64,000 nucleotides of DNA from Oceanimonas pelagia (GCF_030849025.1 NZ_CP118224.1:666001-730000), one strand, 5' to 3'. Shown: positions 44,109 through 52,408, numbered from the stretch's first letter. The notes: generated from the sequence alone by a model not told the origin. Program-made: numbers and translations.

Positions 44109-44130
44109 GCCGGGCCATGCCCGGCATGAC
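44109..44130. repeat. REP-like half element
   Basis: GCCGGGC, CAT, GCCCGGC, then ATGAC: one hairpin of the same type, with the same ATGAC border, as the paired elements at 16229 and 41192. It lies between the tyrA stop and the shared tyrA/pheA terminator. Confidence 0.5.
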
Positions 44131-44137
44131 GGACAAC

Positions 44138-44167
44138 AAAAAGCCCGGCCAGCTGGCCGGGCTTTTT
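44138..44167. terminator. Bidirectional terminator shared by tyrA and pheA
   Basis: A 30-base perfect palindrome: AAAAAGCCCGGCCAG followed by its exact complement. GC stem with A-tract and T-tract on both sides, so it can terminate transcription from tyrA on one strand and from pheA on the other. Confidence 0.85.
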
Positions 44168-44185
44168 ACGTCTGCTCCGCGTTAT

Positions 44186-46063
44186 TTAACCGCGATACAG
44201 GCTGCGGGCCAGCCGTGCCAGGGCGGAGTCGTCAACGCTCACATCCAGGCAGAAACCGCCGACGCCGGCGGCATTGAGCGCCTCGCCCAGGCGGGGCAGG
44301 GTGGCGGCATCGCCGCCGAGGCGGCTGACCAGGGGCAGGTGGGTCTGGTTGTTCAGCTCCAGCAGGCGTGCCAGGGGCAGGGCCTGGCTGTCCAGCAAGG
44401 CCAGTTGCTGGTTGCCCTGTTGCAGAATACGCTGGGCCAGGCTCAGGCTGTGCTCCGGAGTGCCGGCAAGCTCCAGCAGCAGAGGCCGGGTGCAGCGACC
44501 GGCGGCGCTGATCAGCTCCTCGTTGCCGGCGGCCTCGGCGCCCAGCAGCAGCAGATCCACCGACTCGGCGGCCCTGTGCACCTGCTCGGCACTGCCGACC
44601 CGGGTCATGGCGGCCAGATCAAAGCGGGCGGCGGTGGTGTGCAGCTGCTGCAAGCGCTCGAGCCCCTGCTCCACGTTCACGTTGGCGAAGCAGTCCAGGG
44701 CCAGCACCTGGCCACCCTGCTCTTTGATATGGCGGGCCGCTTCATGCAGCCGGGTCTCGCCGGGCCAGCCGGCCAGTTCGGCGATCAGCAGGGGCTCGTC
44801 ACCGCCCAGGGTGAAGGGGCCAACCTGCACCTGGGTGTTGTCGGCCTTGTAATGGCGGCTGTAGCGCACCGGTTCGGCGTTGTCGCCGCGCCGGGGCTGG
44901 TTCAGCAGCCGCGCCGGAATGCGGGTGGGCGCCACTTCGGCACTGGGATAGCAGCCCAGCACCTTGATAAAGCGGGTAATGCGGCCCAGCTCCTTCATGG
45001 CGGCCTGCATGCCATCGCTGTTGACGTTGGCGGCCACATCCACATAGAACATTTCTTCCCAGGGGTTGCCGATAATGGGGCGCGACTCCAGCCGGGTCAT
45101 GGTAATGCCGTGGTTGCGCAGCACCAGCAGGGCTTCCACCAGGGCGCCGCTCTGCTGGCCGGTAGACATGATAAAGCTGGTCTTGGCGGGGATCTGCTCC
45201 GCCACCTCAATGGGCTTGCGCGCCACCACGATAAAGCGGGTCATGTTCTGCTTCTGGTTGGCCAGGCCTTCCACCAGGGGCTTGAGACCGTGCAGCTCGC
45301 CGCCGTCGGCGCTGCCCAGGGCGGCCACGTCGGGGCGGTTCAGGCGTGCCACCTGCTCCATGGCGTTGGACGAGGCGGCGCAGAATTTCACCTCCAGCTC
45401 GCCCAGCCGGCTCAGGTACTGGGAGCACTGCTGGTAGGGCTGGGAGTGGGTGTAAAGGGTCTTGATGTGCTCAACGCGGGTGTCGGTGGCCACCAGCAGG
45501 CAGTGTTCAATGGGCTGGGTCAGCTCGCCCACAATGGACAGGCTGGTATGCTGCATCAGATCGAACACGTCGTTGATGGAGCCGGAGCTGGTGTTTTCAA
45601 TGGGCAGAATGCCGTACTGGGCCTGGCCCGATTCCACGGTTTCAACGATTTGCTGAAAGGTGTCGCAGTTGTGCTCCACCAGCGGCGCCTGAAAGCGGGA
45701 CAGGTATTTGCGCGCCGCCATGTTGGAGTAGGAGCCCTTGAGGCCGAGAAAGGCCACGCTGATGGCGGGCACCTGGTCCTGGGGATTGAGCAGATCTTGC
45801 AGCAGTGCCTGCTGGGACAGCACCGAATCCTCGATAATGGTGTGAAAGACGCGGGTAACAAAGTAGGCGTCCAGGCCGAGCCGGCGCCCCTGGTTGACCA
45901 GCTCCACCAGCAGGGCCTGCTCCCGCTGCTGATCGCGAATGGGGCGCGGGTTTTCCAGTTTGGAGCGGGCCACGTCCAGGCTCAGTGCCTTGCGCTGGGC
46001 CAGCAGGCTGAGCAGCTCCCGGTCCAGGCGGGTGATTTTGCTTCGTATCTCGTCCAGATTCAT
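44186..46063 (-). CDS. pheA: Chorismate mutase / prephenate dehydratase (P-protein) with extra C-terminal barrel-like domain
   Basis: Makes phenylpyruvate from chorismate. Residues 1-90 are the AroQ mutase (IRSKITRLDRELLSLLAQRK); 101-285 are prephenate dehydratase (AFLGLKGSYSNMAARKY; PIENTSSGSINDV; catalytic Thr275 in NMTRF); 293-375 are the ACT domain that binds Phe (TGQQSGALVEAL; LESRPIIGNPWEEMFY). E. coli PheA ends here at 386 residues; this one has 625. Residues ~411-625 show eight beta-strand-like segments and a DAHP-synthase (type I beta) pattern, but the catalytic Cys, KPRTS and DPSH motifs are missing. ATG 46063 has GGAAGG eleven bases ahead. Controlled by the upstream attenuator. Confidence 0.95.
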   Translation of the reverse strand: MNLDEIRSKITRLDRELLSLLAQRKALSLDVARSKLENPRPIRDQQREQALLVELVNQGRRLGLDAYFVTRVFHTIIEDSVLSQQALLQDLLNPQDQVPAISVAFLGLKGSYSNMAARKYLSRFQAPLVEHNCDTFQQIVETVESGQAQYGILPIENTSSGSINDVFDLMQHTSLSIVGELTQPIEHCLLVATDTRVEHIKTLYTHSQPYQQCSQYLSRLGELEVKFCAASSNAMEQVARLNRPDVAALGSADGGELHGLKPLVEGLANQKQNMTRFIVVARKPIEVAEQIPAKTSFIMSTGQQSGALVEALLVLRNHGITMTRLESRPIIGNPWEEMFYVDVAANVNSDGMQAAMKELGRITRFIKVLGCYPSAEVAPTRIPARLLNQPRRGDNAEPVRYSRHYKADNTQVQVGPFTLGGDEPLLIAELAGWPGETRLHEAARHIKEQGGQVLALDCFANVNVEQGLERLQQLHTTAARFDLAAMTRVGSAEQVHRAAESVDLLLLGAEAAGNEELISAAGRCTRPLLLELAGTPEHSLSLAQRILQQGNQQLALLDSQALPLARLLELNNQTHLPLVSRLGGDAATLPRLGEALNAAGVGGFCLDVSVDDSALARLARSLYRG

Positions 46064-46100
46064 GAATAGGGCTTCCTTCCTCGCCAGACTGCGCGTGAAT

Positions 46101-46127
46101 AAAAAAAGCCTCCCGGTGGGGAGGCTT
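46101..46127 (-). terminator. pheA attenuator terminator
   Basis: On the minus strand AAGCCTCCC, loop CACC, GGGAGGCTT and a T run form a strong intrinsic terminator between pheL and pheA. An upstream GGGAGGC (46165-46171) can pair with its left arm to form an antiterminator. A further 13-bp pairing links the pheL codons at 46188-46200 with 46138-46150. A ribosome at the pheL stop would cover GGGAGGC and allow termination; one stalled on Phe codons would leave it free. Confidence 0.85.
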
Positions 46128-46175
46128 GGCTGTTCGTCTTTCGCTTGTTTCTCGCCAGACCCGTGCCTCCCGGAC

Positions 46176-46220
46176 TCAGGATGCAAAAAACAAGCGAAAG
46201 AAAAACAGGTGTACCGGCAT
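46176..46220 (-). CDS. pheL: phe operon leader peptide PheL
   Basis: A 14-residue peptide, MPVHLFFFRLFFAS, with five phenylalanines, located between raiA and pheA exactly as in E. coli (whose leader also has Phe runs). GAGAG lies nine bases before the ATG. Translation senses Phe-tRNA supply: stalling at the Phe codons favours the antiterminator and pheA expression. It is too short for usual gene finders. Confidence 0.88.
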   Translation of the reverse strand: MPVHLFFFRLFFAS

Positions 46221-46251
46221 GCTGGATGGCTCTCGATTAACGCAATCCATA

Positions 46252-46280
46252 GAAATACTGAAAAGCAGCGGTGCTGGCAA
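46252..46280 (-). promoter_or_regulatory. Candidate pheL-pheA promoter
   Basis: TTGCCA, 17 bases, TATTTC on the minus strand, with a predicted start about 25 bases ahead of the pheL ATG. Spacing is ideal and the -35 good; the -10 is weak. Confidence 0.5.
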
Positions 46281-46311
46281 GCCTTTTCCCGGCTTTTTGC
46301 CCCATTGATGC

Positions 46312-46336
46312 AAAAAAGCGGCGAAATCGCCGCTTT
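46312..46336 (-). terminator. Terminator of raiA
   Basis: A 10-bp perfect stem (AAAGCGGCGA with its complement, two-base loop) followed by T residues on the minus strand, 27 bases beyond the raiA stop. It separates raiA from the pheL-pheA transcription unit. Confidence 0.8.
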
Positions 46337-46362
46337 GCAAAAAATTCGAGAGGGAGCGAAGG

Positions 46363-46686
46363 TTATTCTTCTTCAACCACCGGCTGGGCAGCCTGGGCGC
46401 GTTGGGCCAGGGGCTTTTCCGCGTAGCGGGTCAACTGGCGCTCCAGCTTGTGGCCCAGTTCATTGATGGCGGCGTAGAGGTTTTCGTCTTCCGCCTGGGC
46501 GAACAGGGTTTCACCGGGCAGGCCGGCACTGGCTTCCACCTGATAGTTCAGACCTTCCTTCTGAATCATGACATGGGGGTTAATCAGCGCAATCTGGCGC
46601 CGGTTGAGCTTCTCGAAGCGACTTTCAATCCGTTCACGAATGGCGGGAGTGATGTCGATAACATGGCTGGAAATGGCAATGGACAT
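46363..46686 (-). CDS. raiA: Ribosome-associated inhibitor A / hibernation factor (RaiA, YfiA)
   Basis: RaiA binds the small ribosomal subunit in stationary phase or cold and blocks translation. The ATG at 46686 gives 107 residues (SIAISSHVIDITPAIRERIESR; RRQIALINPHVMI; AAINELGHKLERQLTRY; acidic tail VVEEE), closely matching E. coli RaiA in length and ends. The short C-terminal tail rules out the long hibernation-factor type. AGGGGG lies about ten bases ahead. Upstream of pheL-pheA as in E. coli. Confidence 0.92.
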   Translation of the reverse strand: MSIAISSHVIDITPAIRERIESRFEKLNRRQIALINPHVMIQKEGLNYQVEASAGLPGETLFAQAEDENLYAAINELGHKLERQLTRYAEKPLAQRAQAAQPVVEEE

Positions 46687-46909
46687 AAAAGACCCCCTGA
46701 TGTTTTTGTTTACTTGCCGCAATGGCCTGCAATGGCGTGTTGCGTTTGGATGACGGTTTCAGATTACCCCCTTCGCAGATTCGTGTTGTGAGCTGGATCA
46801 AGTAAACAGAGTTGGCCCTGAATGAAACCGGTTTACAGAGTCCGGCTATTCGGTCGGGCGCCCGGTGACTCCCTGTGTCCGAGGCGATAAAAGAATTTTC
46901 CGTCCCCCA

Positions 46910-46938
46910 TTGGCAGCCCTGTCGCCATTTCTTACGAT
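46910..46938 (+). promoter_or_regulatory. Sigma70-type promoter of slt
   Basis: TTGGCA, 17 bases, TACGAT; predicted start near 46945, about 26 bases ahead of the GTG start of slt. Good -35, optimal spacing and a four-of-six -10. Confidence 0.6.
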
Positions 46939-46970
46939 AGCGTCATGACAGGGGCGCAGGAGAGACAAGC

Positions 46971-48878
46971 GTGTTCAAACGGGTAGGATTGGGAATGTTG
47001 TTACTGAGCCTGGGGCTGGCCGCCCAGGCATCGCCCCAGCGGGAGCAATACCGCCAGGCGGAGCAGGCCCTGGTGCAGGGCAAAACCGGCGAATACCGCC
47101 AGCTGCGGCAGGGGCTCGACGGCTACCCGCTGGTTTCCTACCTGGATTACCGTTATCTGGCCGACCGGCTGAAAGACATCGGCATCAAGGACGTGCGCGG
47201 CTTTATGGTCCGCTATCCCGACTCCCTGCTGGCCGACCGGCTGGAGCGGCAGTACCTGTTCCGGCTGGCCCGGGATCAGCGCTGGCAGGAATTTCTTGCC
47301 CTTTACCCCGAATTGCCCAACAGCACCGAGCTGCAGTGCGCCCATTACCGGGCCAAGTGGGCCACCGGCCACCAGGCCGAAGCCGTCAAGGGGGCCGAGC
47401 GGCTGTGGTTGTACGGCCGCTCCCGTCCCGATGCCTGCGAGCCCCTGTTCAATGCCTGGAAGGCCCAGGGCGGGCTGAATGATGAACAGGTATGGCAGCG
47501 CATGCTGCTGGCCTATGAGTCCGGTCAGAGTGGCCTGCTCAAATACCTGTCCGGCCTGCTGGGCGGTGCGGCCCGGCAAAGCGGCGAGTTGCTGGTGGCG
47601 CTGGATCGTAATCCCGCCCTGGTGGCCGAAAGCGAGCGCTTCAGCGCCACCAACCCTCGTCATCAGGCCGCCATGGCGGTGGCGCTGGCGCGTCTGGCGG
47701 ATCGGGACCCGGGCCTGGCCATGACCCTGTATCCCCGTTACCAGCGAGCCCCCGGGCTGACTTCGCTGCAGGTGGCCGAGGTGGAGCGCAGCCTGGCCCG
47801 GCGGCTGATGTTCAACCGCACTCGGGAATACCGCGGCTGGCTCGACCGGCGCCTGCCCGAAATCGGCACTGACGCCCTGTTTGAGCTGCGTGCCCGGCTG
47901 GCCATCTGGGAGCAGGACTGGCGTCATCTGGTGGACTGGATAGACAGGTTGCCGGCGAGTGAGCAGAACAGCAGCCGCTGGCAATACTGGCGCGGACGGG
48001 CGCTGGCAAGCACCGGCAAGCAGGCGGCGGCAGACGCGGCCTGGGCCAGGGCTGCCGGCGAACGGGATTATTACGGCTTTCTTGCGGCCCAGCGCAGCCA
48101 GCGGCCGTTCTCCCTCAATCGTCAGGCGCCGCCTGCGGCACCCGACTGGCAGCAGGCGGTGACGCGCTGGCCCGCGGTGGCGCGAGTGGCGGAATGGCTG
48201 GCGCTGGGCAACAAGGCGGCGGCGCGCAGCGAGTGGTATCACCTGCTGGGGCGGGTCAGCGAGGCCGAGCAACTGGCGCTGGGGGCGCTGGCGCTGGAGC
48301 GGGGCTGGCACGACAAGTCGATTCTGGCCAGCATTCGCGCTCAGGCCTGGGATCAACTGGAGCTGCGTTTTCCGGTGGTGTACCGGGAGGTGTTTCGCGG
48401 CCAGGCCGCCCGCCTCAATCTCGAGGAGGCCACGCTGTTTGCCATCGCCCGTCAGGAAAGTGCCTTTTATGAGCAGGCCCGTTCGCCGGTGGGCGCCGGC
48501 GGCCTGATGCAGCTGATGCCGGCCACTGCCCGGGAAACCGCGCGCAAGCATGGCATCAGCGGTTATCGCCGGGCGGACGATGTGTATGTGCCCGAAGTTA
48601 ATGTGCAGCTTGGCGCCAGTTACTTCAAGGAGCTGCTGGAGCGCTACCAGGGCAACCGTATTCCCGCCATTGCCGCCTATAACGCCGGTCCCGGTCGCAT
48701 CAACCGCTGGCTTGAAGACAGCGCCAGCCGCCCGCTGGATGTGTGGGTGGAAAACATTCCCTACAAGGAAACGCGGGGTTATGTGCAGAACGTGCTGGCA
48801 TATTCGGTGATTTACCAGGATATGCTGGGCAAGAAAAAGACCTTTGTCACGCCGCTGGAGCTGGGATATGTCTACTGA
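46971..48878 (+). CDS. slt: Soluble lytic murein transglycosylase Slt70
   Basis: Periplasmic exo-acting transglycosylase that cleaves peptidoglycan to 1,6-anhydromuropeptides. A signal peptide (VGLGMLLLSLGLAAQA) is followed by the large alpha-superhelical U/L domains (residues ~25-450) and a C-terminal lysozyme-like domain with catalytic Glu496 in FAIARQESAFYEQARSPVGA, GLMQLMPATA, and AYNAGPGRINRW. 635 residues, like E. coli Slt. GTG start with AGGAGAG upstream. In E. coli slt is next to trpR; here an NAD(P)-binding protein overlaps its end. Confidence 0.94.
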   Translation: MFKRVGLGMLLLSLGLAAQASPQREQYRQAEQALVQGKTGEYRQLRQGLDGYPLVSYLDYRYLADRLKDIGIKDVRGFMVRYPDSLLADRLERQYLFRLARDQRWQEFLALYPELPNSTELQCAHYRAKWATGHQAEAVKGAERLWLYGRSRPDACEPLFNAWKAQGGLNDEQVWQRMLLAYESGQSGLLKYLSGLLGGAARQSGELLVALDRNPALVAESERFSATNPRHQAAMAVALARLADRDPGLAMTLYPRYQRAPGLTSLQVAEVERSLARRLMFNRTREYRGWLDRRLPEIGTDALFELRARLAIWEQDWRHLVDWIDRLPASEQNSSRWQYWRGRALASTGKQAAADAAWARAAGERDYYGFLAAQRSQRPFSLNRQAPPAAPDWQQAVTRWPAVARVAEWLALGNKAAARSEWYHLLGRVSEAEQLALGALALERGWHDKSILASIRAQAWDQLELRFPVVYREVFRGQAARLNLEEATLFAIARQESAFYEQARSPVGAGGLMQLMPATARETARKHGISGYRRADDVYVPEVNVQLGASYFKELLERYQGNRIPAIAAYNAGPGRINRWLEDSASRPLDVWVENIPYKETRGYVQNVLAYSVIYQDMLGKKKTFVTPLELGYVY

Positions 48879-49680
48879 GCGAAGCCTGGCCATACTCGGG
48901 CTGGGCTGGCTGGGCGAGCCGCTGGCCCGCACCCTGCTGGAGTCGGGCTGGCGCGTGTGCGGCACCAGCCGCGACGCCGGCAAGGCCGGGCGGCTGGAGC
49001 AGGCCGGCATTGCCACCCGGCTGTGGGACTTCAACACGCCGTTGCCGGCCCGCTGGCCCGATGAACTGACGGCCGGCACCCTGCTGCTGTGTGTGCCGCC
49101 GGGCAAGGTGGCAGACTACCCGAATACCCTGGGCCAGCTGGCCCGGCTGGCGGTGAACGGGGGAGTGCAGCGGGTGATTTTTACCAGCGCCACTTCCGTG
49201 TATGCCGGCACGGGGGTGAAAACCGAGGTCGATGCCGCCCCCGACGGCCCTCGGGGCGAGCGTATGCTGGCCGCCGAGCGGGCGGTGCAGGCCTGTGGCG
49301 CCCGCAGTGTGCTGATCCTGCGCCTGTCCGGCCTGGTGGGCGGCAGCCGGGAGCCCGGTCGTTTTTTGTCGGGAAAGCGCTTTGACGGCGGTGATGAGCC
49401 GGTCAACCTGGTGGCACTGGAGGATTTGCTGCGCCTTCTGCCCGCCCTGCTGGAGCGCAACGACTGGCCGGCGGTGCTCAACGTCAGCGCCCCCCATCAT
49501 CCGCACCGCTGCGACTTCTACGGTGAGGCGGCCCGGTTGCAGGGGCTGCCGCCGCCCGAGTTCAGCGGCGGCGGCGAGGGCAAAATCATAGACGGCAGTG
49601 CCCTGTGTCGCTGGCTGGGGCTGGAATATACGGTGACCGACTGGTTTCGGTGGCTGGCGGCGCGCCGGCCCCAAGCCTGA
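48868..49680 (+). CDS. NAD(P)-binding Rossmann-fold protein (YeeZ-like epimerase family)
   Basis: A 270-residue extended short-chain-dehydrogenase-like protein similar in outline to E. coli YeeZ. The N-terminal dinucleotide-binding motif is LAILGLGWLGEPLARTLL; GVQRVIFTSATSVYAGTG carries the Ser/Tyr region, and VLILRLSGLVGGSREPGRFL follows. The substrate is unknown. The ATG at 48868 lies 11 bases inside slt, with GGAG eight bases ahead, so the two are probably co-translated. Confidence 0.8.
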   Translation: MSTERSLAILGLGWLGEPLARTLLESGWRVCGTSRDAGKAGRLEQAGIATRLWDFNTPLPARWPDELTAGTLLLCVPPGKVADYPNTLGQLARLAVNGGVQRVIFTSATSVYAGTGVKTEVDAAPDGPRGERMLAAERAVQACGARSVLILRLSGLVGGSREPGRFLSGKRFDGGDEPVNLVALEDLLRLLPALLERNDWPAVLNVSAPHHPHRCDFYGEAARLQGLPPPEFSGGGEGKIIDGSALCRWLGLEYTVTDWFRWLAARRPQA

Positions 49681-49692
49681 GCGGAGCGGCAA

Positions 49693-49721
49693 TTGCCGGC
49701 GGCAACAAGGCGGTCTATGAT
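49693..49721 (+). promoter_or_regulatory. Sigma70-type promoter of yciA
   Basis: TTGCCG, 17 bases, TATGAT; predicted start near 49728, 33 bases ahead of yciA. Both hexamers are close to consensus and spacing is optimal. Confidence 0.65.
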
Positions 49722-49760
49722 GCCGGCTTTCCGTACGACACAACATAGAGAAGTGCAATC

Positions 49761-50159
49761 ATGAGCGAACCACAAAGTCCCCGCGGAGACCTGCTGTTGC
49801 GCACCATGGCCATGCCCGCCGACACCAATGCCAACGGTGACATTTTTGGCGGCTGGATCATGTCGCAGATGGATCTGGGAGGCAGTCTGCTGGCCAATGA
49901 AATCGCCCTGGGCCGAGTATGCACCGTGGCGGTAGACAAAATGGTGTTCGCCCGCCCGGTGCAGGTGGGCGACGTGATTTGCTGTTACGGCGAGCTGGTC
50001 AGGGTGGGCCGAAGCTCCATTACCATCAAGGTGGAGGTCTGGGTCAAGCCGGTGCTGACACCGGAAAATGGCCCGCGCTACCCGGTGGCCGGGGCCGAGT
50101 TTGTTTACGTGGCCATTGACGAGAACGGACGCCCCCGTGCGGTTGCAGGGCGCGACTAA
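49761..50159 (+). CDS. yciA: Acyl-CoA thioesterase YciA
   Basis: Hot-dog-fold thioesterase that hydrolyses a wide range of acyl-CoAs. The 132-residue sequence closely follows E. coli YciA: LLLRTMAMPADTNANGDIFG, GWIMSQMDLGGSLLA with the catalytic Asp, and FARPVQVGDVICCYGELV. Preceded by a good promoter. Its 3' end overlaps the next gene by 23 bases in another frame. Confidence 0.95.
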   Translation: MSEPQSPRGDLLLRTMAMPADTNANGDIFGGWIMSQMDLGGSLLANEIALGRVCTVAVDKMVFARPVQVGDVICCYGELVRVGRSSITIKVEVWVKPVLTPENGPRYPVAGAEFVYVAIDENGRPRAVAGRD

Positions 50160-50964
50160 AACGCTGCTGCTGGGGGCCGCGCTGGCCCTCGGCGGTTGTC
50201 TGGAAGTGCCCGAGCGGGCCTTGTTGAGCAATGCCTTCGCGCCCACCGCCGACTGTCTTTATCCTTCCCTGACGCCATTCCGGCCCTTGCCCGCGCGCTT
50301 TTCAGTGCTGACCTGGAACATATACAAGCAGCAGGGAGAGTGGCAGCCGGAGCTGGCCCGCTGGGCCGATGGCACCGACCTGCTGTTGCTGCAGGAGGCC
50401 AGTGGCCGCGAGCGGCTGTATGGCTGGCTGAATGAGCGCGACCTGACCTGGTTTCAGGCCGCCGCCTTTGAGTGGCAGCGGCTGCCCACCGGGGTACTGA
50501 CCGCCAGCCGGGGCAAGGCCGCTCAGATCTGCGCCGAGCGCATTACCGAGCCGGCCACCCGCATCCCCAAGTCGCTGCTGATCAGTCGCTATCCGGTGCG
50601 GGGAGCGGCGGAGCAACTGCTGGTGGTGAACCTGCATGCGGTGAATTTTTCCCTGCGCGGGCGCACCTATCAGGCTCAGCTCGATATGATCAGCCGGGCG
50701 CTGAGCGGTCATCACGGCCCGGTGATCGTGGCCGGCGACTTTAATCGCTGGAACGCCCGTCGCCAGCGCCTGCTGCAGCGGTGGGCGGAGCAGGAGGGGC
50801 TGAGCGAGGCGCTGCCCACGCCGGACGTGCGCACCCGTTTCTGGGGATATCCGCTCGATGCCATCTATTACCGGGGGCTGACCCTGGAGCAGGCCGAGAG
50901 CATGCTGTCTCACGCTTCGGATCATGCTCCGCTGAAAGCGGTATTCAGCGTTCCGTCGCGGTAA
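50137..50964 (+). CDS. YafD-like endonuclease/exonuclease/phosphatase family protein
   Basis: Member of the metal-dependent endonuclease/exonuclease/phosphatase fold, like E. coli YafD (UPF0294), which has the same neighbours mltD and gloB. Matching segments: LTWNIYKQQGEW, DLLLLQEASG (catalytic Glu), VVNLHAVNFSLRGRTY, GPVIVAGDFNRWNARRQ and ASDHAPLKAVF (catalytic His). The GTG at 50137 gives 275 residues and a lipoprotein-like signal ending ALALGGC, suggesting export and lipidation. The true start is not certain because no strong ribosome-binding site is seen. The biological substrate is unknown. Confidence 0.85.
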   Translation: MRLQGATKTLLLGAALALGGCLEVPERALLSNAFAPTADCLYPSLTPFRPLPARFSVLTWNIYKQQGEWQPELARWADGTDLLLLQEASGRERLYGWLNERDLTWFQAAAFEWQRLPTGVLTASRGKAAQICAERITEPATRIPKSLLISRYPVRGAAEQLLVVNLHAVNFSLRGRTYQAQLDMISRALSGHHGPVIVAGDFNRWNARRQRLLQRWAEQEGLSEALPTPDVRTRFWGYPLDAIYYRGLTLEQAESMLSHASDHAPLKAVFSVPSR

Positions 50965-50979
50965 TATGGGGATACAACA

Positions 50980-51006
50980 AAAAAGGAGCCGAAAAGGCTC
51001 CCTTTT
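50980..51006. terminator. Terminator between yafD-like gene and mltD
   Basis: GGAGCC, loop GAAAA, GGCTCC with an A run before and CTTTT after. It sits between two converging genes and can serve both strands. Confidence 0.7.
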
Positions 51007-51025
51007 GCATTGAGCGGGTAACAAC

Positions 51026-52408
51026 TCAGCCGGAGTTGGCGGCCACAATCAGTTGCTGGCCGGCACGCAGCATGTGCCGGTTGCTGAGCCGGTTCCAGCG
51101 CAGCAGATCGGCGATGCTGACGCTGAAGCGGCTGGCGATCACCGACAGCGAGTCGCCGGCCTGCACGCGGTAGGTGCCCTGCTCGCTGCCGGCGCGGGAC
51201 GGGGCCGGAGCGGCGGAGCTGGGCACCAGCAGGGTCTGGCCAATGCGAATGGTGTTGCCACTCAGGTTGTTGGCCTGCTTCAGCGCCAGCACCTGGGTGC
51301 CGTAACGGCGAGCGATTATGCCCAGGCTGTCGCCCCCCTTGACCCGGTAGCGCTGATAGTTCCGGCGCTCTTCGGCGGGCAGGTCGGCCATGGCCAGCTC
51401 AAAGTTTTCGGCATGGCGCACCGGCACCAGAATTTCGGTCTCGATCAGCGGCGAGGTGGCGGTATGCCTGAACGCCGGGTTCAGCTCTTTCAGCTGGCTG
51501 CGGCTGACCCCGGCCAGATCCGCCGCCATGTTCAGATCCACCTGTCCTTCCACCGTGACCGCCGCCACCTGAGGGCGGTTGGGCAGGGCGGGCACGTCCA
51601 TGCCGTAGTGATCGGGCTGCTTGAGAATATCGGCCAGGGCCATGAGCTTGGGCACATAGTTCTGGGTTTCCTTGGGCAGCGACAATGACCAGTAGTCGGT
51701 CGGCTTGCCGTGGCGACGGTTGGCGCGAATGGCCCGCTGCACCCGGCCTTCGCCCGAGTTGTAGGCGGCCAGGGCGTGGGTCCAGTTGCCGTCAAAGAAC
51801 TTGTGCAGATATTCCAGATAGTCGAGGGCCGCACGGGTCGAGGCCATGATGTCGTAACGACCGTCATACCAGCTGTCGTAGTGCAGGCCAAAGTTTTTGC
51901 CGGTGCCCTTCAGCATCTGCCACAGGCCGGCGGCATGACCGTGGGAATAGGCCCGGGGATCAAAGGTGCTTTCCACCACCGGCAACAGCGCCAGCTCCAT
52001 CGGCATGTCCCGCTTTTCTATCTCTTCCTTGATGAGATAGAGAAACGGTCTGGCCCGTTCGGAGACGGCGCGCATGTAGTCCGGCTGCTTCAGGTACCAC
52101 TTGCGCTGGGCCACCACCCGGGGGTGGTCGGCGGGAATGTCCAGCATCATGTCGTCGGCGATGGCCTGCCACAGATCCTGCTGGCGGGCTTCCCCCCGTT
52201 GCTGCTGCGGGCCTTCATCGGAGGAATGGCGGCTGTCGCGGCTGGCGGCCCTGAGGGCGCGGTAGTTACCTGATTTGGGGTACAGCGGCTGGCTTGTTTG
52301 CTCTTCGGCGCTGTTCTGGTGGCCATGGGGCTGGCGCGCCGAATCGGTCGATACCGCCTGGCAGCCAGCCAGGAGCAAGGCACCGGATAAAAGGCAAAGT
52401 CTTATCAT
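51026..52408 (-). CDS. mltD: Membrane-bound lytic murein transglycosylase D
   Basis: Outer-membrane lipoprotein that cleaves peptidoglycan. Lipobox LLAGC (Cys16); lysozyme-like domain around residues 120-260 with catalytic Glu in LLPVVESTFDPRAYSHGHAAGLWQM and ALAAYNSGEGRVQRAI; then two LysM peptidoglycan-binding repeats (YRVKGGDSLGIIARRYGT; YRVQAGDSLSVIASRFSV). 460 residues, similar to E. coli. AGAGAAG lies about ten bases ahead. Next to gloB as in E. coli. Confidence 0.95.
   Translation of the reverse strand: MIRLCLLSGALLLAGCQAVSTDSARQPHGHQNSAEEQTSQPLYPKSGNYRALRAASRDSRHSSDEGPQQQRGEARQQDLWQAIADDMMLDIPADHPRVVAQRKWYLKQPDYMRAVSERARPFLYLIKEEIEKRDMPMELALLPVVESTFDPRAYSHGHAAGLWQMLKGTGKNFGLHYDSWYDGRYDIMASTRAALDYLEYLHKFFDGNWTHALAAYNSGEGRVQRAIRANRRHGKPTDYWSLSLPKETQNYVPKLMALADILKQPDHYGMDVPALPNRPQVAAVTVEGQVDLNMAADLAGVSRSQLKELNPAFRHTATSPLIETEILVPVRHAENFELAMADLPAEERRNYQRYRVKGGDSLGIIARRYGTQVLALKQANNLSGNTIRIGQTLLVPSSAAPAPSRAGSEQGTYRVQAGDSLSVIASRFSVSIADLLRWNRLSNRHMLRAGQQLIVAANSG

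Noticed and set aside
44102-46069. 655-codon open frame on the plus strand opposite pheA
   Set aside because: Gly/Gln/His-rich shadow of pheA without a ribosome-binding site or domain; it starts inside the tyrA/pheA terminator region.
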